12,512 bases of DNA. It comes from Thioalkalivibrio sp. GTDB taxonomy: Bacteria > Pseudomonadota > Gammaproteobacteria > Ectothiorhodospirales > Ectothiorhodospiraceae. Position numbers and translations under genes: made by a program. Shown in pieces: positions 1 to 5,512 of the stretch. The first letter of the stretch is position 1. Every line of letters starts with the position of its first letter. Where the stretch lies: NCBI GenBank assembly GCA_007120155.1, contig SKOF01000437.1:1-12512 (forward strand). Direction: 5' to 3'. The notes under the pieces are model-generated. The model worked only from the letters and a program-made list of their open reading frames with translations, did not search any database and was not told the DNA's origin.

Positions 1-714
1 CATCTGCAGGGCGCGCTCCGGGGAGACCACGCCGACACCCACGGTACGCTGCTTCCAGATGCGGTTGTCGGTGAGCAGGGTTTCGTACTCATCCACGCAG
101 CGCGGGAAGCGCTCCGTAAAGGCCTCGATGAAATCCAGCAGGGAGCCCTGGCGGATCTCGTTCAGGGCATCCACTTCCTTCTGGCTCTTGAAACGCGAGG
201 TCTGGTAACGGGGCATGCTGCCCGGAAGGTCGCGGGCCACGCCGCCGGGCCGGTAGTAGGTGGCGTGCATGCGCGCTCCACTGACGGCCTCGTAACAGTC
301 CATCAGATCCTCACGTTCGCGAAACGCGTAGATGAAGATTGTCATGGCGCCGATGTCGAGGCCATGGGCGCCGAGCCACAGCAGGTGATTGAGGATGCGG
401 GTGATCTCGTCGAACAACACCCGGATGTACTGGGCGCGCACCGGCGGCTCGATCCCCAGAAGCTTCTCCATGGCCAGCACATAGCCGTGCTCATTGCACA
501 TCATGGACACATAGTCGAGCCGGTCCATGTAGCCGATGCTCTGGTTGTAGGGCTTGCTCTCCGCGAGCTTCTCGGTGCCGCGATGCAGCAGTCCGATGTG
601 CGGGTCGGCGCGCTGCAACACCTCGCCGTCCAGCTCCAGCACCAGACGCAGCACACCATGGGCGGCCGGATGCTGGGGGCCGAAGTTCAGGGTGTAGTTG
701 CGGATCTCAGGCAT
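1..714 (-). CDS. nuoD: NADH-quinone oxidoreductase subunit D (N-terminal part, cut by window edge)
   Basis: NuoD is the 49-kDa-type subunit of the peripheral arm of respiratory complex I and forms part of the quinone-binding pocket with NuoB. The first 238 codons are visible; the family is usually a little over 400 residues, so the C-terminal portion lies beyond the left edge. The start reads MPEIRNYTLNFGPQHPAAHG, a near-perfect family N-terminus. H15 and H19 form the conserved HPxxH motif, and Y68 in the RLDYVS motif lies 49 residues after H19, the same spacing as the quinone-contacting His38/Tyr87 pair of Thermus Nqo4. The LLHRGTEKLAE signature is at 42-52. The ATG overlaps the nuoC stop by 8 bp (ATGCCTGA), which suggests translational coupling. 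Identification is very secure. Confidence 0.97.
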   Translation of the reverse strand, partial: MPEIRNYTLNFGPQHPAAHGVLRLVLELDGEVLQRADPHIGLLHRGTEKLAESKPYNQSIGYMDRLDYVSMMCNEHGYVLAMEKLLGIEPPVRAQYIRVLFDEITRILNHLLWLGAHGLDIGAMTIFIYAFREREDLMDCYEAVSGARMHATYYRPGGVARDLPGSMPRYQTSRFKSQKEVDALNEIRQGSLLDFIEAFTERFPRCVDEYETLLTDNRIWKQRTVGVGVVSPERALQM

Positions 715-1432
715 CGGCGGGTTTCTCCTCGCCCGATTCGTCCATATAGCGGTGATCATCCCGGATCACCTTGGGCACCAGCACGCGCGGTTCAATGGTC
801 ACGGGCTGATAGATGACACGGGCCTGCTCGGGGTCGTAACGCATCTCCACGTGGCCGACGAGCGGGAAATCCTTGCGGAAGGGATGGCCCACGAAGCCAT
901 AGTCAGTGAGGATGCGGCGCAGGTCCGGGTGGCCCTCGAACATGATGCCGAACAGGTCGAAGGCCTCGCGCTCGTACCAGTTGGCCGAGGTCCAGATCCC
1001 GGTCACCGAGGGCACCACCGGGAACTCGTCGTCCTCGCAGAACACCCGCACCCGCAGGCGCTGGTTGAGGCTCACTGACAGCAGGTGATAGGCGACGGCG
1101 AAGCGCGGCCCCTCGCGCCCGCCCCTGTCGGGCGCGTCGTCGAACGTGAAGCGCCCGAAGGTGGCCCTCTCCACACCGCGGCTGAAGCCCTCGCTGGAGG
1201 ACGCCTCCGTGGACCACTCGGCGACGCCGTACTCCAGATAATCCACGCCGCAGACATCCACCAGCATCTCGAATCTGAGGCCCTCGTCGTCGCGCAGCCC
1301 CTCGGCGACCCTGAGAAGGTCGGCCGCGGCCACCTTGAGAGTCAGTTCACCATTGGCCCGACACAGCTTGCCGTCGGCAGGCTTGAAGTGTTCCTGCAGG
1401 CGCGCGGCCAGTCTGTCGAGTCGATCCGTCAT
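707..1432 (-). CDS. nuoC: NADH-quinone oxidoreductase subunit C
   Basis: NuoC is the 30-kDa-type subunit of the complex I peripheral arm and packs against NuoD and NuoB; it binds no cofactor. The 241-residue protein ends its conserved core with the family signature around residues 152-175 (YEREAFDLFGI, then GHPDLRRIL), followed by GFVGHPFRKDFPL. NuoC and NuoD are separate here, unlike the fused NuoCD of enterobacteria. Residues about 70-108 form a Ser/Gly/acid-rich stretch between the two conserved halves, also found in NuoC of several beta- and gammaproteobacteria. The reading frame stays open far upstream into nuoB, but the ATG at 1432 was chosen because it lies just after the nuoB stop (26-nt gap) and matches the family N-terminus. 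A GGCGGT stretch upstream is a moderate ribosome site. Confidence 0.96.
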   Translation of the reverse strand: MTDRLDRLAARLQEHFKPADGKLCRANGELTLKVAAADLLRVAEGLRDDEGLRFEMLVDVCGVDYLEYGVAEWSTEASSSEGFSRGVERATFGRFTFDDAPDRGGREGPRFAVAYHLLSVSLNQRLRVRVFCEDDEFPVVPSVTGIWTSANWYEREAFDLFGIMFEGHPDLRRILTDYGFVGHPFRKDFPLVGHVEMRYDPEQARVIYQPVTIEPRVLVPKVIRDDHRYMDESGEEKPADA

Positions 1433-1458
1433 GGTACGAAACCGCCGTGGGACAGGGG

Positions 1459-1935
1459 TTAACGGGCAATGGTGTTGGTTCGGCGAATCTTGTTCTGCAA
1501 CTGCAGGATACCGTAGAGCAGCGCCTCCGCTGTGGGCGGACAACCGGGCACGTAGATATCCACCGGCACAATACGATCGCAGCCGCGAACCACCGCGTAG
1601 GAATAGTGGTAGTAGCCGCCACCGTTGGCGCAGGAACCCATGGAGATCACCCATCGGGGTTCGGCCATCTGGTCGTAGACCTTGCGCAGCGCCGGCGCCA
1701 TCTTGTTGACCAGGGTACCGGCGACGATCATCAGATCGGACTGGCGCGGGCTGGGCCGAAAGACGACGCCGAAGCGGTCCAGATCGTAGCGGGACGCACC
1801 GGCGTGCATCATCTCCACCGCGCAGCAGGCCAGGCCGAAGGTCACGGGCCAGAGCGAGCCGGTACGGGCCCAATTGATGACCTTGTCGGCAGAGGTGGTG
1901 ACAAACCCCTTCTCAAGGACGCCTTCTATTCCCAT
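1459..1935 (-). CDS. nuoB: NADH-quinone oxidoreductase subunit B (cluster N2 protein)
   Basis: NuoB carries the terminal iron-sulfur cluster N2 of complex I, which passes electrons to quinone. The 158-residue protein shows the four expected cysteine ligands: the adjacent pair C37-C38 in GLACCAVEMM, C102 in MGSCANGGG, and C132 in VPGCPP. The start was set at MGIEGVLEKG (1935), the usual N-terminus in relatives; an in-frame ATG seven codons earlier (1956) would add only MEEGGTG and extend the overlap with nuoA. A GGGGG/AAGGG purine tract lies about ten bases before the chosen start. The gene overlaps the end of nuoA by 10 bp, which suggests translational coupling. Confidence 0.97.
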   Translation of the reverse strand: MGIEGVLEKGFVTTSADKVINWARTGSLWPVTFGLACCAVEMMHAGASRYDLDRFGVVFRPSPRQSDLMIVAGTLVNKMAPALRKVYDQMAEPRWVISMGSCANGGGYYHYSYAVVRGCDRIVPVDIYVPGCPPTAEALLYGILQLQNKIRRTNTIAR

Positions 1936-2282
1936 TCCAGTGCCCCCTTCTTCCATTCGTAGATGAAGCCGATCACCAGGATCCCCAGGAACAGGGCCAT
2001 GGCGAGCAGACCGAACAGGCCGATATCCTCGAGCACCACGGCCCAGGGGAACAGGAAGGCAATCTCGAGATCGAAGATGATGAACAGGATGGCGACCAGG
2101 TAATACCTGACGTCGAACTTCATGCGGGAGTCCTCAAAGGCCTCGAAACCGCATTCGTAGGGAGAGTTCTTGGCGCTGTCAGGGCGATGGGGGCCCACCG
2201 CCATCCCCAGCAGGAGAGGAATCACACCGACGAGCAGACCCACACCGATGAAGATGAGGATTGGCAGATAGTTTTCCAGCAT
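1926..2282 (-). CDS. nuoA: NADH-quinone oxidoreductase subunit A
   Basis: NuoA is a small membrane subunit of complex I whose loop lies near the quinone entry site. The 118-residue protein has three predicted membrane helices (about 5-27, 60-82 and 88-108). The loop between helices 1 and 2 carries the conserved SPYECGFE motif (40-47), and the FDLEIAFLFPW motif at 70-80 places acidic residues D71 and E73 at the second helix. It is the first gene of the nuo operon here. The start at 2282 has a strong ribosome site, GGAGGGA, 8 nt upstream. The 212 nt between it and the upstream tRNA-Leu gene must contain the nuo promoter unless nuo is read through from tpiA-secG; I could not find a convincing -35/-10 pair there. 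Confidence 0.97.
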   Translation of the reverse strand: MLENYLPILIFIGVGLLVGVIPLLLGMAVGPHRPDSAKNSPYECGFEAFEDSRMKFDVRYYLVAILFIIFDLEIAFLFPWAVVLEDIGLFGLLAMALFLGILVIGFIYEWKKGALEWE

Positions 2283-2494
2283 GCTGTCGCTCCCTCCGCC
2301 ACGCGTTTATCACGGTACAGCGGGATTCGGCTGTTGCATCCAACCGGTCTGCCCGGCGGATCGTCCCTAATATCTCGCGATCCGGACGACTGCCCCCGGA
2401 TCCATGCATCCCTCCGCCGTCAACTCGGGCGCCGGATTGTCCACCCGTCGGCAGGGCTCGTGGACCGGGGCCCGAAACCGGCGCGCGGGAAAAA

Positions 2495-2579
2495 TGGTGC
2501 AGATGGTCGGACTCGAACCGACACGGCTTTCGCCACCGCCCCCTCAAGACGGCGTGTCTACCAATTCCACCACATCTGC
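2495..2579 (-). tRNA. leuU-like: tRNA-Leu (anticodon GAG)
   Basis: On the minus strand the sequence folds into a class II tRNA. The acceptor stem is GCAGATG (2579-2573) paired with CATCTGC, followed by discriminator A and an encoded CCA (2497-2495). The D arm carries GGTGGAATTGGTAGACACG. The anticodon stem CCGTC/GGCGG encloses TTGAGGG, giving anticodon GAG. The long variable arm is a GGC-GAAA-GCC hairpin, and the T arm is GTCGG-TTCGAGT-CCGAC. The 5' end is only 15 nt after the secG stop codon, so the tRNA is probably processed from a tpiA-secG transcript. Five T residues follow CCA directly and could help release the transcript, but no separate terminator hairpin is evident. Confidence 0.97.
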
Positions 2580-2594
2580 GGCTGGTTTTTCGAC

Positions 2595-2954
2595 TCAGCG
2601 CGGCACATCCACCGGCCCGTCCGTTTCCTCGTCCACCGGGCGCTCCACGGGTACCGGACGCTGCTCCTCGATCACCTGAGGGGCCGGAGTCATCATGTCG
2701 ATCACGCTGGTCGGAGTCGGCTGATTGGACACCATGTAGGCCAGGCCCAGGCTGTTCGCGAAGAAAAATGCCGCCAGCACTGCGGTGGCGCGACTGAGGA
2801 AATTGGCGGAACCTCGGGCACCGAAGACCGTCGAGGAGGCACCGCTTCCGAAGGCGGCGCCGGCATCGGCCCCCTTGCCGTGCTGGATCAGCACCAGCGC
2901 GATCAGGCCGAGGGCCAAGACTACCTGCACCACCAGTAAAATGCCATACAACAT
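2595..2954 (-). CDS. secG: Preprotein translocase subunit SecG
   Basis: SecG is the small inner-membrane partner of the SecYEG channel and helps SecA-driven export. The 119-residue protein has the expected layout: a membrane helix at about 2-23 (LLVVQVVLALGLIALVLIQ), the conserved loop with GKGADAGAAFGSGASSTVFG at about 27-46, then FLSRATAVLAAFFFANSLGLAY as the second helix (about 52-73). It ends in a proline- and acid-rich tail of about 45 residues (VERPVDEETDGPVDVPR at the end), typical of the longer proteobacterial SecG. Its ATG lies 4 nt after the tpiA stop, so the two are almost certainly cotranscribed. A weak GGCGGA ribosome site lies inside the end of tpiA. Confidence 0.96.
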   Translation of the reverse strand: MLYGILLVVQVVLALGLIALVLIQHGKGADAGAAFGSGASSTVFGARGSANFLSRATAVLAAFFFANSLGLAYMVSNQPTPTSVIDMMTPAPQVIEEQRPVPVERPVDEETDGPVDVPR

Positions 2955-2958
2955 AGAG

Positions 2959-3720
2959 TTAGTCCGCCGGAACGGCTGCCCGGCAAATTGCCATGAAATC
3001 CGCGGCCTTCAGGGAGGCGCCGCCGATCAGGCCTCCGTCGATATCGGGCTGCGAGAACAGTTCCGCCGCATTGTCCGCCTTGACGCTTCCGCCGTAGAGG
3101 ATACGCAACCCCTCCGCAACGCCGGCGTCGCGCTCGGCCACGCGGGAACGGATGAAGGCGTGCACTGCCTGGGCCTGTCCGGGGGTGGCGGTCTTGCCGG
3201 TGCCGATCGCCCAGACGGGCTCGTAGGCAACCACGGAATCCTTGAAGGATTCGACGCCCTCCAGATCCATGACCGCATCCAGCTGACGGGCCACCACCTG
3301 TTCGGTGACACCGGACTCGCGCTCCTCCAGCAGTTCACCCACGCACAGGATGGGCTTGAGCCCATAGCGCCGGGCAGCGGCGAACTTGCGGGCAGTGAAG
3401 GCGTCGTCCTCGGCGTAAAGGCTGCGGCGCTCGGAGTGCCCGACGATGACGTAACGGCAACCCACATCCTTGAGCATCTCGCCCGAGACCTCGCCGGTAT
3501 ACGCGCCGGAATCCTGGTCGGAGACGTCCTGCGCACCCAGGCCGACGGCCGATCCGTCCACCAGGCCGGCGACCTGAGGCAGATAAACGTACGGGGGACA
3601 GACCACCACTTCGGCCTCGACCGGCGAAGACAGGGCTTCACGCACCTCGGCCAAGAGGCTCTCATTGGCCTTCCTGGAGCCATTCATCTTCCAGTTTCCG
3701 GCCACCATCGGCTGACGCAT
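2959..3720 (-). CDS. tpiA: Triosephosphate isomerase
   Basis: TpiA interconverts dihydroxyacetone phosphate and glyceraldehyde 3-phosphate in glycolysis and gluconeogenesis; it is a cytosolic TIM barrel. The 253-residue protein has the full active site: N9 and K11 in GNWKMNG, H95 in VIVGHSERR, and E167 in AYEPVWAIGTG, which starts the flexible lid loop. The phosphate-binding YGGSV motif is at 209-213 and GGASL follows at 233-237. The frame remains open to 3792, but the ATG at 3720 (MRQPMVAGNWKMNG) matches the family N-terminus and has a GGGGGA ribosome site upstream. It is the first gene of a probable tpiA-secG-tRNA-Leu unit, with a candidate promoter at 3764-3792. Confidence 0.97.
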   Translation of the reverse strand: MRQPMVAGNWKMNGSRKANESLLAEVREALSSPVEAEVVVCPPYVYLPQVAGLVDGSAVGLGAQDVSDQDSGAYTGEVSGEMLKDVGCRYVIVGHSERRSLYAEDDAFTARKFAAARRYGLKPILCVGELLEERESGVTEQVVARQLDAVMDLEGVESFKDSVVAYEPVWAIGTGKTATPGQAQAVHAFIRSRVAERDAGVAEGLRILYGGSVKADNAAELFSQPDIDGGLIGGASLKAADFMAICRAAVPAD

Positions 3721-3763
3721 GCCTTGTCCCCCGTTACGTTTCGCAGTCTGAGCAAAGCGCGCA

Positions 3764-3792
3764 AGCTTAACTCTCGGGACCCGATAAATCAA
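3764..3792 (-). promoter_or_regulatory. Candidate sigma70 promoter for tpiA-secG-tRNA-Leu, with inverted repeat in the spacer
   Basis: On the minus strand TTGATT (3792-3787) is followed after 17 bp by TAAGCT (3769-3764). This would start transcription near 3757 and leave a leader of about 37 nt before the tpiA ATG. The spacer contains a perfect 11-bp inverted repeat, TCGGG-A-CCCGA (3774-3784), which could be an operator. The -10 is a weak match to consensus. A second reading, TTTACA (3810-3805) with TATCGG 17 bp later, is also possible. Confidence 0.4.
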
Positions 3793-3808
3793 TTTCGCGG
3801 GCGTGTAA

Positions 3809-3823
3809 ACGGGGTTTGCCCGT
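3809..3823. other. Small stem-loop between glmM and tpiA
   Basis: Five paired bases, ACGGG/CCCGT, enclose a 5-nt loop. The end of glmM lies on one side and the candidate tpiA promoter on the other. On the minus strand the hairpin is followed only by TTTACA, so as a glmM terminator it is weak. A better T run (ATTTTT) follows it on the plus strand, where there is no gene to terminate. Confidence 0.25.
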
Positions 3824-3852
3824 GCATTTTTCGAAGGGATGCCCGAGGTCTA

Positions 3853-5199
3853 TCACCGGGCCGCACTCCGCACCGCTTCCGCGATGCCGCGGGCGATCTC
3901 CTGAACCTGGCGCGGATCGCGGCCCTCAACCATGACCCGCACCAACGGCTCGGTCCCGGAAGGACGCAGGAGCACACGTCCCTGATCACCCAGCAGGCGC
4001 TCTGCAGCGCGCACCGAAGCGACCACCCCATCCGCCCCGATCACCCCGTTGCGATCCACCTCGCCGCCCAAGGGCACATTGACGAGGGTCTGGGGAAACC
4101 GGGTCATGACACGGCGCAACCCGGAGAGTGCCTGACCGGTCCTGCGCATGATATGCAGGACCTGTAGCGCCGACACGACACCATCCCCCGTCGTGGTTCG
4201 ATCCAGGCACAGAATGTGCCCCGAGGACTCTCCACCCAGGGTCCACCCCTCCGCATGCAGCATCTCCATCACGTAGCGGTCACCCACCGCGGCACGCCTG
4301 AATGGAATCCCCTGCTCGCCCAGGGCCAGTTCAAGCCCGAGATTGCTCATGAGGGTGCCGACGACGCCGCCGTTCAACACCCCGTCCCGGGCACGGCCGA
4401 GGGCGATGATGCAAAGGGCCTCGTCCCCGTCCACCACCCCGCCCTGCTCGTCCACCAGGATCACGCGATCACCGTCCCCGTCCAGGGCAATGCCCACGTC
4501 CGCCTGGTGATCGAGTACCGCGGCACGCAGGTTGTCCGGGTGCAGGGAACCGGCGTCCTCGTTGATGTTGAACCCGTCTGGCTGATCACCGATGGCCACC
4601 ACCTCCGCCCCGAGTTCCTCGAACACGCTGGGGGCTACCGCATAACTCGCTCCGTGGGCGCAATCCACCACCACCTTCATGCCGTGGAAGGCGGTCCCGG
4701 AGGGAATGGTGCTCTTGCAGAACTCGATATAGCGGCCCGGGGCATCGTGTATCCGTTCCGCCTTGCCGATTTGCGCGGAATCCACCGTCTCGATGGGGCG
4801 CTCCAGTTCCGCCTCGATGGCCAGTTCCACGTCGTCCGGCAGTTTCGTCCCTTCCGAGGAGAAGAACTTGAAGCCGTTGTCGAAGTACGGATTGTGGGAG
4901 GCGCTGATGACGATGCCGGCGGCGGCGCGAAACGTCCGTGTCAGGTACGCCACGGCCGGTGTGGGCATGGGCCCCAGGAGACGGATATCCGCCCCGGCCG
5001 CCGACAGGCCCGCCTCCAGGGCGGACTCGAACATGTAACCGGACACCCGGGTGTCCTTGCCGATGATCACGGGCCCCTGGCCGCCGGGCACCAGCACCCT
5101 GCCCGCCGCCCACCCGAGCCGGAGCGCGAAATCCGGGGTCATGGGGACACGGCCCACCCGACCGCGCATGCCGTCAGTACCGAAATAGCGTCGTTCCAC
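3853..5199 (-). CDS. glmM: Phosphoglucosamine mutase
   Basis: GlmM converts glucosamine 6-phosphate to glucosamine 1-phosphate, the step that feeds UDP-GlcNAc synthesis for peptidoglycan and LPS. The 448-residue length is typical. The catalytic phosphoserine loop GIVISASHNP is at 95-104 (S101 corresponds to the active serine), the metal-binding DGDGDR is at 240-245, the sugar-binding GESSGH at 323-328, and the phosphate-binding RPSGTEP at 412-418. The start is GTG at 5199: the family N-terminus begins at ERRYFGTDGMRG, and GGAGG lies 8 nt upstream. An ATG at 5204-5202 sits between this ribosome site and the GTG but is out of frame. The gene is separated from ftsH by a terminator and has its own candidate promoter. 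No folP precedes it. Confidence 0.97.
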   Translation of the reverse strand: MERRYFGTDGMRGRVGRVPMTPDFALRLGWAAGRVLVPGGQGPVIIGKDTRVSGYMFESALEAGLSAAGADIRLLGPMPTPAVAYLTRTFRAAAGIVISASHNPYFDNGFKFFSSEGTKLPDDVELAIEAELERPIETVDSAQIGKAERIHDAPGRYIEFCKSTIPSGTAFHGMKVVVDCAHGASYAVAPSVFEELGAEVVAIGDQPDGFNINEDAGSLHPDNLRAAVLDHQADVGIALDGDGDRVILVDEQGGVVDGDEALCIIALGRARDGVLNGGVVGTLMSNLGLELALGEQGIPFRRAAVGDRYVMEMLHAEGWTLGGESSGHILCLDRTTTGDGVVSALQVLHIMRRTGQALSGLRRVMTRFPQTLVNVPLGGEVDRNGVIGADGVVASVRAAERLLGDQGRVLLRPSGTEPLVRVMVEGRDPRQVQEIARGIAEAVRSAAR

Positions 5200-5253
5200 C
5201 CCATGTACCTCCCTTTCGGATCACACCCCTGACCGGTGGCCGGGATACCCCGG

Positions 5254-5280
5254 ATTCTACCGCATGAGGCGCCCGGACAA
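5254..5280 (-). promoter_or_regulatory. Candidate sigma70 promoter for glmM
   Basis: On the minus strand TAGAAT (5259-5254) matches the -10 consensus at five of six bases. TTGTCC (5280-5275) lies 15 bp upstream and matches the -35 at four of six; the spacer is short. Transcription would start near 5247, about 48 nt before the GTG. A promoter is expected here because an intrinsic terminator ends the upstream ftsH transcript. Confidence 0.5.
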
Positions 5281-5286
5281 GGCTCT

Positions 5287-5302
5287 CCCCCGCCTGCGGG
5301 GG
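5287..5302. other. GC-rich stem-loop next to the glmM promoter
   Basis: CCCCCGC (5287-5293) and GCGGGGG (5296-5302) are exact inverse complements around a 2-nt centre, or equally a 6-bp stem with a 4-nt loop. There is no T run on either side, so it is not an intrinsic terminator. It begins 7 bp upstream of the proposed glmM -35 on the minus strand, where an operator or activator site could lie. Its function is unknown. Confidence 0.4.
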
Positions 5303-5461
5303 CACGGCCGGCCGGGGGGGTTGCGGGTACCGGACACCGCCCGCCACCGTCCCGGAGACAGGCACAGGGTCCGGAAGTGGATGCAGACGCGCCAACATTT
5401 CCAGCGATCCGCGACTCATGCCCCTGCGTCGTTGGTCACGCCCGTTCGGTTGCGCGCAGAC

Positions 5462-5487
5462 AAAAAAGGCCGCCCGGAGGCGGCCTT
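5462..5487 (-). terminator. Rho-independent terminator after ftsH
   Basis: Read on the minus strand, AAGGCCGCC and GGCGGCCTT form a perfect 9-bp stem closed by a TCCG tetraloop, followed at once by a T tract (six T in a row counting the last stem bases). It begins 25 nt after the ftsH stop. This is the clearest terminator in the window; it should end the rlmE-ftsH transcript before glmM. Confidence 0.92.
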
Positions 5488-5512
5488 AGTTTTCGGCAGG
5501 GCGGGGCCCGCG

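Larger units (their letters stand above)
5200..5512. other. 313-nt noncoding gap between ftsH and glmM (usual place of folP)
   Basis: This stretch holds the ftsH terminator (5462-5487), a GC-rich stem-loop (5287-5302), a candidate glmM promoter (5254-5280) and the glmM ribosome site (5208-5212). The 180 bases between the terminator and the stem-loop show no gene I can support. A minus-strand frame of 81 codons (5174-5419) exists, but it is proline-rich, resembles nothing I recognise and runs into the start of glmM. No remnant of dihydropteroate synthase motifs was seen in any frame. Confidence 0.7.

Noticed and set aside
265..1462. Long plus-strand open frames opposite nuoC/nuoD
   Set aside because: They are antisense to clearly conserved genes, rich in His/Gln/Val as expected from the GC-rich reverse strand, and resemble no protein family.
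1433..1873. Long upstream extension of the nuoC frame to 1873
   Set aside because: This part lies out of frame over nuoB, which has all four cluster N2 cysteines; the extension has no NuoC-like sequence.
3721..3792. N-terminal extension of TpiA from 3792
   Set aside because: It would add 24 residues unlike the family, and it covers the candidate promoter; the ATG at 3720 has a ribosome site and a family-like start.
2785..4167. 460-codon plus-strand frame opposite tpiA and glmM
   Set aside because: It is antisense across secG, tpiA, a promoter region and glmM. The length comes from high GC content and codon bias on the other strand, with no domain visible.
5174..5419. Minus-strand 81-codon frame between ftsH and glmM
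   Set aside because: Proline/arginine-rich translation with no recognisable motif, a poorly spaced ribosome site, and overlap with the glmM start in another frame. It also covers the candidate promoter and stem-loop, which fits noncoding DNA better.
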